Shown here in pieces: positions 43,502-53,368 of a stretch of DNA of 64,000 bases (the stretch's first letter is position 1; each line of letters begins with the position of its first letter). The notes below the pieces were generated by a model. It saw only the letters and a program-made list of their open reading frames with translations, was not told the origin of the DNA and did no database searches. A program made the translations under genes and the position numbers. Source of the DNA: Arthrobacter rhizosphaerae (lineage in GTDB: Bacteria; Actinomycetota; Actinomycetes; Actinomycetales; Micrococcaceae); contig NZ_JALLAN010000020.1 of NCBI RefSeq assembly GCF_023062595.1, forward strand, positions 1 through 64,000, given 5' to 3'.

Positions 43502-44773
43502 TCAGCCTGCGTTCCTGGCTGCCGACTCAATGCCGGACATTTTGGCCTTGTTATCCGCCCCATAGGTGAACACCATGTAATTGGCACTGGTGATGTCGCC
43601 GCTGGCGTCAAAAGCAATGGCGCCCGATTCGCCGTCGTAATCCACTGTCTTCCCCGACCGGATACCCGCTGCACACTCCTGATAGTTCTTGCAGACCAGT
43701 GCGTCGGCCGCCCGCTTGGCTTCGCCCGCGGTGCGGCCTCCTGAGACGGCAAGCAGGTGCGAGGCGATGGATGTGCCGGCGTCATCCTGGGCTGCCGCCG
43801 CGGCGATGGCTGCCAGATTTACAGCATCATAGGTTTCTGCGGCAAAGGTCATGTCCTTGAGCTCTGGGTTGACTGCCACCAGCTCTCCCTGGAAGTGGGC
43901 GGACGGGAAAGACCCCGGGAGCACTCCCCGGGAGCCATCCAGGGCTCTGGAACCAAGTTTCGAGCCATACTGGTCCACTGCTCCGTCGCTCAGGATCAGC
44001 TTCTTCCCGCCCAGGCCCGCATTGTTCAGTTCGGCGATTGCTCCGAGGGCACCCCCGCGCGCAACCAGCACCACGGCGTCGGGTGCTGAGTCCTTGACCT
44101 TCGCCGCGGCCGCCCGGGCATCCCCCGGCTTGAATTCAGCATCCACGGCAATGTCCAGATCGGCCTGGCCGGCTGCCGACTTCAGCGCGCCCAAAACGTC
44201 GGCGCCGTAACTGCCTGCTTCATGGACCACGGCCACACTGCGGGCACCGCCGTCCTTGGCGAGCTTGACCAGCACCGAAGCCTGCGCGACGTCGGCCGCC
44301 GCGGTGCGGAAGTAGTAGCCCCCGCTCTTGTATTTACTCAGTGCCATTGCGGTGTTGGCCGGCGAGATCAGGGTGACTTTCGCACGGGCGAGCACGTCGA
44401 TCGCTCCCCCTGCATGGCTGGAATCGGTTGGCCCGATCACGACGTCTGCCTTGGCGGCAACCAGTTCCCTTGCCTGTCCGGAAGCATCCTCATTGACCTT
44501 CTCCGGCAGCAGTTCTACGGGCTTGCCTTTGTGGCCGCCTGCAGCGTTGATTTCCTGAACCGCAAGCCGGGCGGCCGCCCGCTGTGAATCATTGAGGAAC
44601 GACCGCTCGCCGACGTTGTCCAGGATAAAGCCGATCCGCAGGGTTCCGTCACCGCTTGCCTCGGACCGTGCCAGACGCACGTTTCCCGCCTGGCCCGCGC
44701 AGGCTGTCATGGTCAGCACCAGGCAGACGCCTGCAATCATCACAGCCTTGACCGCGGTTCGTTCGGTCCCCAC
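43502..44773 (-). CDS. ABC-type solute-binding lipoprotein (branched-chain amino acid type)
   Basis: The 423-aa protein has a signal with MIAGVCLVLTMTAC; the Cys is a likely lipid site although Met at the -3 position is atypical. The rest is a periplasmic-binding type I fold (RIGFILDNVGERSFLNDSQR, ADVVIGPTDSSHAGGAIDVL, VTLISPANTAMALSKY). These capture amino acids or similar ligands for an ABC importer, but no permease or ATPase gene is nearby. The GTG start at 44773 shares one base with the cold-shock stop codon. Confidence 0.88.
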   Translation of the reverse strand: MGTERTAVKAVMIAGVCLVLTMTACAGQAGNVRLARSEASGDGTLRIGFILDNVGERSFLNDSQRAAARLAVQEINAAGGHKGKPVELLPEKVNEDASGQARELVAAKADVVIGPTDSSHAGGAIDVLARAKVTLISPANTAMALSKYKSGGYYFRTAAADVAQASVLVKLAKDGGARSVAVVHEAGSYGADVLGALKSAAGQADLDIAVDAEFKPGDARAAAAKVKDSAPDAVVLVARGGALGAIAELNNAGLGGKKLILSDGAVDQYGSKLGSRALDGSRGVLPGSFPSAHFQGELVAVNPELKDMTFAAETYDAVNLAAIAAAAAQDDAGTSIASHLLAVSGGRTAGEAKRAADALVCKNYQECAAGIRSGKTVDYDGESGAIAFDASGDITSANYMVFTYGADNKAKMSGIESAARNAG

Positions 44774-44976
44774 TAGGCAGGCCGGACGTTCTCTGCCTGC
44801 GGGCCCTTCTCGCCTTCGCCCACTTCCAGTTCCACACGCTGGCCCTCTTCCAGGGCACGGTAGCCGTCGCCCTCGATGGCGGACCAATGGACAAAGACGT
44901 CATCCCCGGATCCGTCCACGGTGATGAAGCCGTAGCCTTTTTCGGCGTTGAACCATTTGACGGTTCCCAGAGCCAT
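44773..44976 (-). CDS. Cold-shock protein, CspA type
   Basis: The 67-aa protein (MALGTVKWFNAEKGYGFITVDG, DVFVHWSAIEGDGYRAL, ending GPQAENVRPA) is a standard single-domain RNA chaperone with RNP1 GYGFI and RNP2 DVFVHW. The stop codon TAG overlaps the GTG start of the solute-binding lipoprotein by one base, so the two are translated together. The ATG at 44976 is chosen; an upstream extension to 45015 is not part of the family. Confidence 0.97.
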   Translation of the reverse strand: MALGTVKWFNAEKGYGFITVDGSGDDVFVHWSAIEGDGYRALEEGQRVELEVGEGEKGPQAENVRPA

Positions 44977-45152
44977 GTTGTCCACACTTTCATTGCTGCT
45001 TCCGGCCCACGTCAATGTGCTGCGGTCGCCTTATTGCCGTCCCTGTGCCGCCCGTACTTCGATGCGTCGTTAATCACTGTAGCCAACCCCGTGGCCCGCT
45101 GTCCGGCGGCTGGCCGAATGGTGCCCAATAGTTATTCAGGCCTAACTGAGAC

Positions 45153-45773
45153 TTACTCGTAGCCCGGTCCGAGAACCACCACGAGAGGCTGTTGAAACTC
45201 TGCCGAATCCACCAGGGTGGGGATTTTGAGCAGTGTCCCCAAAGCCGCCGCTGCCGCTTTCCGGGCTTCGCCGTTGTAGTAAATAACGGAGGTCTGCTGC
45301 GGCAGGCCGCCCCAGTTACCTACTGGATCGGGAGTCCACCCGTCCGTCTGGATCTGCCCGGCTATCCGTCCGGCCAATCCTGCTGTGGCGGTGCCGTTGT
45401 AGACCGCGACAGGCTGGCTCTTGTCAACCAGCGGAGTGGTCGGTTGTGGAGTTGGAGACGGCGGATTGGATTCCGAGGTGGTAGCCAGAGGAGCCGGGCT
45501 CTGGGACGGCTCAGGCGTTGAAGGGATGGCGCCTGCCTCCCCCGGCGTGGACTCGGAGGCGGATCGTCCGAACATGGCTAATGGATCCGCAGTGGAAATT
45601 CCAAGTTTGGGGAAGAGGAGGAATGCCGCCAGTCCAACCGCCAACGCGGCTACGCCTACAGTCAGTATGGGGCCCAGCTTACGCTTGGCAGGGCCAGCAG
45701 CCACGCGGTGGACACCTTGGCGCGACGATGCCTCCGGAATCCTGTCAAATTCATCCCGTGCGTACTTGGTCAT
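45153..45773 (-). CDS. Membrane-anchored protein with LytR C-terminal domain
   Basis: The 206-aa protein has a cytoplasmic N-terminus (MTKYARDEFDRIPEASSRQG), one membrane helix (ILTVGVAALAVGLAAFLLF), a Ser/Pro/Thr linker and a C-terminal LytR_C domain (VAVYNGTATAGLAGRIAGQI, GWTPDPVGNWGG, SVIYYNGEARKAAAAAL). This domain occurs in wall-polymer ligation proteins, but here without the catalytic LCP domain. It lies 52 bp downstream of the DUF3263 gene on the same strand. Confidence 0.87.
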   Translation of the reverse strand: MTKYARDEFDRIPEASSRQGVHRVAAGPAKRKLGPILTVGVAALAVGLAAFLLFPKLGISTADPLAMFGRSASESTPGEAGAIPSTPEPSQSPAPLATTSESNPPSPTPQPTTPLVDKSQPVAVYNGTATAGLAGRIAGQIQTDGWTPDPVGNWGGLPQQTSVIYYNGEARKAAAAALGTLLKIPTLVDSAEFQQPLVVVLGPGYE

Positions 45774-45825
45774 GATTGAACGGTGTCCTTGCTGGTATTC
45801 GCCGATTGCTCAGCGCTGGCTCACT

Positions 45826-46188
45826 TTAGGCGTCCGAACCCAGGCGGCGTGCAGTACGTGCCCGCTGGCGTGACGTACGTAGTCTACGCAGTCTCTTCAC
45901 GAGCATCGGGTCATGCGCCAAAGCAGCTTCCGTATCGATGAGTGCATTCAAGATCTGGTAGTAGTGCGTAGCCGAGAGGTCAAACAGTTCCCGAATGGCC
46001 TGTTCCTTGGCGCCTGCATACTTCCACCATTGCCGCTCCAATGCGAGCATCTGCTGCTCCCGATCACTCAGGGAAAAGTCGCTGCGAGGCTGCCCTGCGG
46101 GCTGTACCTGCTGAAGCAGATGATCCTGTACGGGTTCGGCCACGGCACGGTCCTTTGCTGGTCCTGATGAATGCAATTGGTTCTGCAA
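45826..46188 (-). CDS. DUF3263 protein
   Basis: The 120-aa protein has the DUF3263 core FSLSDREQQMLALERQWWKYAGAKEQAIRELF then YYQILNALIDTEAALAHDPMLVKRLRRLR, a helix-turn-helix-like arrangement conserved in actinobacteria. Function is unknown; DNA binding is suggested. It is usually linked to the LytR_C gene found immediately downstream here, and is divergent from ung. Confidence 0.88.
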   Translation of the reverse strand: MQNQLHSSGPAKDRAVAEPVQDHLLQQVQPAGQPRSDFSLSDREQQMLALERQWWKYAGAKEQAIRELFDLSATHYYQILNALIDTEAALAHDPMLVKRLRRLRTSRQRARTARRLGSDA

Positions 46189-46366
46189 GTGGGTAGCGGA
46201 TCACGCCTGCTGTTGCGGCGCGAAGTCCCGCTCCTATGTTACGGAGGAATAACACGCTTGTCATTTACGCTGCATGACTTGCTTTTCTTCAGTTCGGGGC
46301 GGGCCCCACATGTCGGCCATCTGCCTGGTACTCCGCCCAACCGTCGGTACAGGGACAATAGAGACT

Positions 46367-47134
46367 GTGTTTGACTCAGATGCTTTGTTCGACCTCGAGC
46401 CGGCGGCTTCGGACTCGGTGGGATTTGCCGAGCTTGCAAGCCTCCCGCTCTCCGGCCTGGTAGCTGAAGACTGGGCAGAGGCCCTCGCCCCGGTGGAGAC
46501 CGAATTGCACAGCGTCCTAAGCTTCCTCGCTGCCGAAGTGGCAGCCGGACACACAGTGCTGCCATCGCCGTCGAACGTTTTGCGGGCGTTCCGGCAACCA
46601 CTGATGGCGGTAAAGGTCCTGGTGGTAGGGCAAGACCCCTACCCGACCCCCGGTCATGCCGTCGGATTGTCCTTTTCGGTGGATAGAGCAACCAGGCCCA
46701 TTCCCCGGAGCCTGACCAACATTTTCACTGAACTCCAAGCCGATCTCGGTCTTCCCCCGCGGATTCACGGAGACCTCAGCAGTTGGGCCGATCAGGGAGT
46801 CTTGTTGCTCAACAGGGTGATGAGCGTCAGGGCCGGTGCTGCGGGGTCCCACCGGGGCAAAGGCTGGGAAAAGATTACGACGGCGGCCATCACCGCTGTG
46901 GCCACGCGCAAGCGCGCGGACGGCAGCACTCCTCCCCTCGTGGCCGTCCTTTGGGGCAAGGACGCTGATGGCGTGCGTTCCCTCCTGGGGAACGCACCGG
47001 TGGTTGCCAGCGCACATCCGAGCCCGTTGTCAGCGTCGCGAGGGTTCTTCGGTTCCCGCCCGTTCAGCCGGACCAACGCCCTGCTGCTTGAGCAGGGCGC
47101 GGAACCGGTTGAATGGGAACTTCCCGTTCTCTGA
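46367..47134 (+). CDS. ung: Uracil-DNA glycosylase, family 1
   Basis: The 255-aa enzyme removes uracil from DNA. Motif A is VLVVGQDPYPTPGHAVGLSFS (Asp activates water) and motif B HPSPLSASRGFFGSRPF (His and Leu-loop). The GTG at 46367 gives VFDSDALFDLEP and is the most probable start. It converges with the Ig/FN3 gene and leaves only 29 bp between them. Confidence 0.95.
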   Translation: MFDSDALFDLEPAASDSVGFAELASLPLSGLVAEDWAEALAPVETELHSVLSFLAAEVAAGHTVLPSPSNVLRAFRQPLMAVKVLVVGQDPYPTPGHAVGLSFSVDRATRPIPRSLTNIFTELQADLGLPPRIHGDLSSWADQGVLLLNRVMSVRAGAAGSHRGKGWEKITTAAITAVATRKRADGSTPPLVAVLWGKDADGVRSLLGNAPVVASAHPSPLSASRGFFGSRPFSRTNALLLEQGAEPVEWELPVL

Positions 47135-47163
47135 GGGGGCCCCGTTTTGGAGCCGCCCCAGCC

Positions 47164-50100
47164 TTACGGGCATGTCTGCGTTGGTGCGTTGAGCTGCTGT
47201 CCCGCCATCCGGAAATAACGGGCGGCTGAGTAGGTGCTTCCATGTCCCCACAGATTGCCCGGAGAGCCCCGGAACGTGTAGCTCGCGGCAGTAGAGGTGC
47301 AGTTGAGTCCCTGCAGCGTCCCATTGGTCGCCCACGATCCGCCAGCAGCGGCACAGTTCGCCTGATTGTCCGCCGGGCCCCCGTCGAAGGTGGTCCAGGC
47401 ACACAGCCCGCCGAATTCACCATTGACGCTGAAATAGACGTTTTGTGATGTCCGTCCAGGTGCCATGAGGACGTCACTGCGATGGCCCTCCGAGTCCACG
47501 GTGGTAATCAGGAATTGGATATTTTGGCCTTCCCTGTCGCCGGCAAAGATTTCACCGCCCCCTGCAGGCAAGACCCCGGACGGACCGTTCCGACCCTCGT
47601 CCGGGTACCTGCTGGACCACTCAAAGCTCGCGATAGGGCGACCGTTTGGTCCCGGGGACGCCACAGTAACGCGGACTTGGGTAGTGCCATGGTGGAATCC
47701 ATCAGTAATGGCTTGGAACGGTTTCCCGAAGGGGGCCACGGGATTCGAATCCGTGAAAGGCCCCGGATAGGACTGTCCGTCGACGATGTTGGTGGCTCGT
47801 ACACCGATGGTGTAGGTACCGTTGTTCGCCAGGCCGGGGATGACCCTGTTGGCCGGCATGCGGGACACGCCTCCCCCGTTCACCCTGTATTCGTAGACGG
47901 TCTCACCGGCAGCAGCGCCGCCGGTGCTGGCCGGCGCCCCAAAGGAAAGTTGTGCACTGTTGTCCAGCGGATCCGCGTGTACCCCCGTCACGGCGCCAGG
48001 CGAACCCACGGCTCTCCTGGGATCGGAGGGGGCGCTGGCGGGCGAGTAACCCGCCTTGTTCCGGGCGGCAACGGTAAATGTATAGCCTGAGTCGGAGTTG
48101 CCAACATTAAAGACCGCACTGGTCTGGCTACCCGCGACCACTTGGCTGACGGGAGCATCTCCGGCGTGGGCTGAGACAACCGTGTACTCCGTGACGGCAT
48201 CACCGTTGCTTGCCGGCGCGGTCCAGTTAACCTGGATGACCGAGTTGCTGGCACCGGACGTTGCAAGGGTTGTGGTGGGTTTCGCAGGCACAGCGGGAAC
48301 CCCTGCCGGTGTCTCAGCGGCCGAGAACGGACTCCAGTCCGAAGGCGTTGGCGCCTTGTTCTTTGCCCGGAGCTGTACACGGTAAGACGTCCCGTTGGCC
48401 AGGCCCGTCCAGGTGTAGCCAAGGCCAGCACCGACCGAACGGACAGCTGCTCCGGAAGGCGGAGCGGGTGATAGCTGCAACTCGTAGTCGCTGATTGCAG
48501 AACCGGTTGTTACGGCGGCCGGCCAGGAGATGGCGAGTTGCCTGTCCCCGAACACCAACACGGGAGCCTGCGGGGCCTCTGGCCGTTGGTCCGGTCTGGC
48601 AGGTGCAGAAGTATCCGACGCCGGCGAATCTCCAATCCCGTTGACGGCCACCACGGTAAAGGTGTATTCGACGTCGTTCGTCAGGGAACCGATGGTGCAG
48701 GTGTTTGTGGGGCACAACTGGGAAGCCCCGTTGGTCCCGCTGACCTTGTAGCCGGTGATGGGCGAACCGTTGGCCGCGGGCGGCGTCCAGTTGAGGACCA
48801 CTGTCCTGTCCCTTACTTCGCTTGCAACCGGCGTTCCCGGCTTGTCAGGCTTGGCCTTCACGGTCAGCCGTATCCGTCCATCAGTTTGCCGCTGGGGGTC
48901 ACCGGTAGCGTCCTGGATCCTGTAGCGCACCACCATAGTTCCCACAAAGGACGCCAAAGGCTGAACCCTGACACTCTCACCCGATACGGTTGCTGTCCCC
49001 TCACCGGTCTCCACCACGGAGCTGACCAGCCTGAGCGCTTCGTCCGGGAAAGGGTTCGCATCATTGGAAAGCACGTCGATAACCCGCGCCTCACCTGCTT
49101 TGGCTTCAGCCACCAGGTCGTCATTCGCCACAGGGAGCGGACGGAGCGACGGCGTGAGCACGACTTCCACCGAGCCCGGGGCAGACGCACCGCGGGGATC
49201 GGTCACGGTGAGCGGCAGAACATACGAAAGTTCCGTTGCCTCTCCCGAGGCCTTAATCCTCAGAGTGGTCCCGTCAAGCCTGGTGCTGATTCCCGCGAAC
49301 TGCTGCTGCCCCAGCGCTACTTTCAGCTTGCCCTGATCTGCCTCATCAGGGTCCGCCATAAGATCGTTCAACTCCACACTGCTTTCTTCACCCTTGACGA
49401 TTTCGGCCTTGGTGGAGGTGAAGCTTGGTGCGTGGTTCCGGGCCGGATCTGGTAGGACGTTGATGCTGATGGTCAGCACCGACGTCAGGGTTTCCGGAGC
49501 GTCCAGTGGTCCGTCAGCAACCTCGAAGGTCATTGAGGCAGGGCCGGAGTAGTCATCGGCCGAGGTAAACACCAAGGTGGCGCCGTCCCTGACGAGGCCC
49601 TTACCGTCCGAAGCCACGGCAGACACCTTGGAATCCACCGTGATCCGAGGGCTGTGGTCCTTCCGGACAACCACGGCGTCGGTGAGATTCACGACGAGCT
49701 CTTTGCCGCTGACGACCTCCAGAGAGCCTGCATTCTTCAGCGTCGGCCGCTGTTCCAAGGTGCCGGGAACGTGGATGAACGCGGTGGTTGCGAGCCCGTC
49801 TAAGTCGGTGGCTGTGTAAGGAATGATCCTGGCTTGTGGAAGCAGGACCACATTGACGTTTCCGCGTGCTCCCACCGAGGCGTCAGTCGTTCCGCTGCCC
49901 AGCGTCACGGTCAAATCTGCCGTCACGCCATCAGGATCTTCATCGTTTTTGAGTACTGGAACATCCACGGCGGTCTTTCCGAGGGTCTCTGCGAAGGACA
50001 CGCGGTCGTCCCTTGCCACTGGAGCTTTTTTGGGTGCATCCGGGCGGACATCAACCTTGAGCGTGCTGCGGGCAAACCCGCCTTTGCCGTCCGACGCCTG

Positions 50101-53100
50101 GTAGCGGATGACGAGAGCACCGGGCGCGTCCGGCGTCGTAAATTTAATCCTGCCGTCCTCCACGGTGGCGTTTAACGCCTGGTCGGCTTCCACTGCCCCG
50201 TTGACGAGGGCGAGTGCATCGCCGTCCGGATCGGAATCGTTGCGCAAGACATCGACTGCGACGTCTCTTCCAGGCAAGGCCACTATTTCGTCGTCGACCG
50301 TGATCGGCTGCTGGTTGTTCGTGCTCGCGGCGCCGATTCCCACCGTAACCGTGGCGGTATTCCGGACGCCCATGGCGTCCTGGACGACGTAGCTGAAGCT
50401 GTCCTGTCCGGAGGCCTTGCTTGCCGCTTTGTATTCCAGATAAGTTGCACCCACCGTGGCTGTTCCCTGGGCAGGTGCCTTATCGAGCCCGATGAGGGAC
50501 ACGGAATCCCCATCGGGGTCGATGCCGTCCAGCGGGACCTGGATTCTGGTGGTGCTTCCGGCAATGGTCCGTGCCGTGAGGTTTTTGGGTTCCGGCCGGG
50601 AGTTCTGCTCCGCTCCCCCGCCCTTGATGCGAATGGTGACCTGCGCGGATGCTTCCTGTCCATCAGGTCCCGCCACAACATAGATGCCGTGAACAGTCTT
50701 GGCTTGGGGGCCTGCCTTGAACCTAAGCACGTCGCCCGAGACTCCAAGGAGCCCGTCAGCCTCAGCCACGGATTGGGCCAACTGAGGCTTCAGCGCAAGC
50801 GGCGCACCATCGGGGTGACTGTCATTCAGGAGCACAGGCACCGTTGCGACGTCGTTGACCCGTACGGTAATTTCATCTGCCACAGCCCGGGGCGGTTGCA
50901 GCTTAGCCGGGGCCTTCACGGGTTGCACCGTCACTTCACCAATGGACGTCTCCCGGCCGTTGGATACGGTGTAGGTGAACGTCTCAGGCACCGTCGCTCC
51001 GCGCACGTCAGTCACGCGCAGCACGTGGTGGTCCACTATCGCCACGGACAACGGTGACCCGGCAGGAAGCCTGACGGACTGGATGACCAGGACTCCGCCG
51101 GCAGGATCAGTATCGTTGGCAAGGGCGTCCACAAGGGTTTGTCCGCCTTGTGGGAGCCGTGCGACGTCCCGGACTGCAACGGGGGCACCATTGGATCCCC
51201 CGTTGGAAACGTCAATCCGGACCAGGCCAAGCTGGCTGGCTGGTCCATTCGTCACCTGGTAGGTCACGTAATAGGTGCCTGCTGCTGCCGCCCTGAAAAG
51301 GAATGATCCGGCGTCGAACTGAGGCGTCACAGTGGCAGATGCAGGCCCATCGGCGCGGGCAAGACGCAGCGAACCACCTGCCGGATCCAGGTCGTTCTCC
51401 AGCGGAAGTATTACCGCGTCCTCGCCGGCCACGACACTGACATGGTCAGGGTTTGCTACCGGCGGCAGGCTGGCCCTGGGACGCACGTCAACCGTTATTT
51501 TGCCCTGGGTAGACTCCCGCCCATCGGAGACTGTGAGGGTCACCTCTTTTTGCCCCAACGACGTCCCGATGTCCTGGAACTGGAGAAGTCCGTCCGGGCG
51601 GGCCTGGACCTGGTCGCGGCCGTTGTCCGCTACGGCTGCTGTCAGGATCAGATCATCGCCGTCGGGGTCCGTCCAGTCGGACAGTACGTTCTGGCTGATG
51701 GCCTTGCCCTGCTCCACAAGAATGACGGTCTTCCGTTTCTGCACAGGCGGGCCGTTTTCGGAGGCTTGCCGAACATTGACGGTGATTTTTGCCTGGGCAT
51801 TTTTTCCTCGCCCGTCCTCCACCTGGTAGCCAAAAGCCGAAGAGCCGGAGGCGTCTGCCGGAACAGCTATCTGCATTGCGGAGCCGTTATAGATCGGCTG
51901 CACAGTTCCAACGCCCGGACCCGTACCGACGACGCCTGCTGTCAGCATGTCGCCGTCGGGATCTGAATCATTGTCCAAAGGTGTCAGGAGTGTGGTCTTG
52001 CCAGGGCGCACACCGTACACGTCATCCTGTGCGTTCGGTTTGCGGTTTTCCTGGCTGCGGTCCGGCAACTGGTTCAAAGGATTCTGGTCAGCGGAGTCGT
52101 CCTTCTCTTCCTCAGACCTGTTGGGGGGAATCTGCAGGTCCTGCCAGTTATTGACGAGCTGCATCTCCTGCTGAACGAGCCACACGTTGCCGCCGTTCGT
52201 GTCATTGAGCACCACGATGCTCCGGTTTACCCGGAAGACCAGTTCTGATTTGTCATCGGCGTTGGGCACGTCTGAGCGCTTATCGTAAGTGCTGTCAGCG
52301 CAATCCCGAACGTATTTGTTGCTCTTGCTCCAGGCGGCATGCACGCACCCTTCCAGCTGAACCGGGCGCGCAGGGATGCCGACGGCAGAAGCCTCCAGCG
52401 CGAGAAGCTGAGCACCGTTCAATGGCTGCTCCAGCAGGGCGGCCGGCGTTGCCACCGCAACAAAGTTACTCGCCGTACCTGGCTGTTGCAGCCTGGCCCC
52501 CTTCCCGTTCGGGAGGTCAACCACCTGGCCACCGGGTAGAAACAGCCGGCCGGCGTCCGGGTCCAGTAACACAGCCTGGGAACCAACTGTCGTGAGCTCA
52601 AGGTTCTTTGCCCCGGATAGATCTGCATAACTGATGCTGGATTTCGCACCCTCGGTGCCGTCAGGGTTTACTTCAATCCGGGTAACCTGATCGGCCCCGG
52701 GTTCCGCGATGTAGACGGCCCTGTCAGCCCCGACGAGGGCTTGGAGGTCCTTGGCGCCAGTTACCGCAGGCGGTTGGGAATCCCTGCTGAAGGCCCCGAT
52801 GGTCTGCTCAGTGGCTACCCAGGCGTCCCCGCTGGAGTCGTCACTGAGAACATAGACCCCCTCGGCAACTGCGGCTGTTATGCCCCGTGGCAGCTTCAAT
52901 GGTGTCTGCAGAGTCACGGCGGCAGGGTCAATGGGGGTAAGGGAGGTCCCGTCGTCCACGAATACATCGCCGGCCTGCTGGATCACGTCGAAGCCGTTTC
53001 CGGGAGGAGTGACGCCTGCGTCCAAGGTCTGGGACGGATAATTCAGCCGTGCGGTCATGGAGATACTCTTGTTCGTCACCCATACTCCGCCATCGTTCAG

Positions 53101-53229
53101 GTCTACGTCGGCAGAACGTACGCCTGGATGAATAACGGCAAGGGTTGCCAGTACGGCCGCGACGGCCGAAAAGCCTGTCACCTGCAGCAACCTGTTGTAC
53201 TTGCGCAGGCTCAAGGTTGGTGATGGCAT
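47164..53229 (-). CDS. Giant surface protein with Ig/cadherin-like and FN3 repeats
   Basis: The 2021-aa protein has a signal anchor (TGFSAVAAVLATLAVIHPG), ~370 residues that may form a beta-propeller-like region, then about nine repeats with the signature NDSDPDGD-like (for example LLTPLDNDSDPDGD, VLRNDSDPDGDAL, VLKNDEDPDGV), typical of cadherin/Ig-like bacterial modules. Four fibronectin type III domains follow (VVLNWTPPAANGSPITGYKV, IQVNWTAPASNGDAVTEYTV), ending in a Cys-bearing ~90-residue tail (GLCAWTTF, NCAAAGG, GLNCTSTA, TQTCP). It probably acts in wall attachment or adhesion; no LPXTG is visible. In relatives this type sits with MoxR/DUF58 genes, absent here. Confidence 0.88.
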   Translation of the reverse strand: MPSPTLSLRKYNRLLQVTGFSAVAAVLATLAVIHPGVRSADVDLNDGGVWVTNKSISMTARLNYPSQTLDAGVTPPGNGFDVIQQAGDVFVDDGTSLTPIDPAAVTLQTPLKLPRGITAAVAEGVYVLSDDSSGDAWVATEQTIGAFSRDSQPPAVTGAKDLQALVGADRAVYIAEPGADQVTRIEVNPDGTEGAKSSISYADLSGAKNLELTTVGSQAVLLDPDAGRLFLPGGQVVDLPNGKGARLQQPGTASNFVAVATPAALLEQPLNGAQLLALEASAVGIPARPVQLEGCVHAAWSKSNKYVRDCADSTYDKRSDVPNADDKSELVFRVNRSIVVLNDTNGGNVWLVQQEMQLVNNWQDLQIPPNRSEEEKDDSADQNPLNQLPDRSQENRKPNAQDDVYGVRPGKTTLLTPLDNDSDPDGDMLTAGVVGTGPGVGTVQPIYNGSAMQIAVPADASGSSAFGYQVEDGRGKNAQAKITVNVRQASENGPPVQKRKTVILVEQGKAISQNVLSDWTDPDGDDLILTAAVADNGRDQVQARPDGLLQFQDIGTSLGQKEVTLTVSDGRESTQGKITVDVRPRASLPPVANPDHVSVVAGEDAVILPLENDLDPAGGSLRLARADGPASATVTPQFDAGSFLFRAAAAGTYYVTYQVTNGPASQLGLVRIDVSNGGSNGAPVAVRDVARLPQGGQTLVDALANDTDPAGGVLVIQSVRLPAGSPLSVAIVDHHVLRVTDVRGATVPETFTYTVSNGRETSIGEVTVQPVKAPAKLQPPRAVADEITVRVNDVATVPVLLNDSHPDGAPLALKPQLAQSVAEADGLLGVSGDVLRFKAGPQAKTVHGIYVVAGPDGQEASAQVTIRIKGGGAEQNSRPEPKNLTARTIAGSTTRIQVPLDGIDPDGDSVSLIGLDKAPAQGTATVGATYLEYKAASKASGQDSFSYVVQDAMGVRNTATVTVGIGAASTNNQQPITVDDEIVALPGRDVAVDVLRNDSDPDGDALALVNGAVEADQALNATVEDGRIKFTTPDAPGALVIRYQASDGKGGFARSTLKVDVRPDAPKKAPVARDDRVSFAETLGKTAVDVPVLKNDEDPDGVTADLTVTLGSGTTDASVGARGNVNVVLLPQARIIPYTATDLDGLATTAFIHVPGTLEQRPTLKNAGSLEVVSGKELVVNLTDAVVVRKDHSPRITVDSKVSAVASDGKGLVRDGATLVFTSADDYSGPASMTFEVADGPLDAPETLTSVLTISINVLPDPARNHAPSFTSTKAEIVKGEESSVELNDLMADPDEADQGKLKVALGQQQFAGISTRLDGTTLRIKASGEATELSYVLPLTVTDPRGASAPGSVEVVLTPSLRPLPVANDDLVAEAKAGEARVIDVLSNDANPFPDEALRLVSSVVETGEGTATVSGESVRVQPLASFVGTMVVRYRIQDATGDPQRQTDGRIRLTVKAKPDKPGTPVASEVRDRTVVLNWTPPAANGSPITGYKVSGTNGASQLCPTNTCTIGSLTNDVEYTFTVVAVNGIGDSPASDTSAPARPDQRPEAPQAPVLVFGDRQLAISWPAAVTTGSAISDYELQLSPAPPSGAAVRSVGAGLGYTWTGLANGTSYRVQLRAKNKAPTPSDWSPFSAAETPAGVPAVPAKPTTTLATSGASNSVIQVNWTAPASNGDAVTEYTVVSAHAGDAPVSQVVAGSQTSAVFNVGNSDSGYTFTVAARNKAGYSPASAPSDPRRAVGSPGAVTGVHADPLDNSAQLSFGAPASTGGAAAGETVYEYRVNGGGVSRMPANRVIPGLANNGTYTIGVRATNIVDGQSYPGPFTDSNPVAPFGKPFQAITDGFHHGTTQVRVTVASPGPNGRPIASFEWSSRYPDEGRNGPSGVLPAGGGEIFAGDREGQNIQFLITTVDSEGHRSDVLMAPGRTSQNVYFSVNGEFGGLCAWTTFDGGPADNQANCAAAGGSWATNGTLQGLNCTSTAASYTFRGSPGNLWGHGSTYSAARYFRMAGQQLNAPTQTCP

Positions 53230-53344
53230 GGCAGAAAGACCCCCGGTCAGAAAACGTGCAGGATCCAATTACACCAACAACTGCACTAAATGTGCTAACC
53301 GTCCATTAGTAACTATGTGCAAAGTAACCATGTGCGGGGCGTCA

Positions 53345-53363
53345 TTAACTTAGCCTAGGCTTA
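53345..53363 (+). promoter_or_regulatory. DtxR/IdeR-type iron box
   Basis: TTAACTTAGCCTAGGCTTA matches 13 of 19 positions of the consensus TTAGGTTAGGCTAACCTAA and is centred on the palindrome AGCCTAGGCT. It ends 5 bases before the start of the siderophore-interacting gene, where a repressor would block expression. Confidence 0.7.
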
Positions 53364-53368
53364 CTTCC

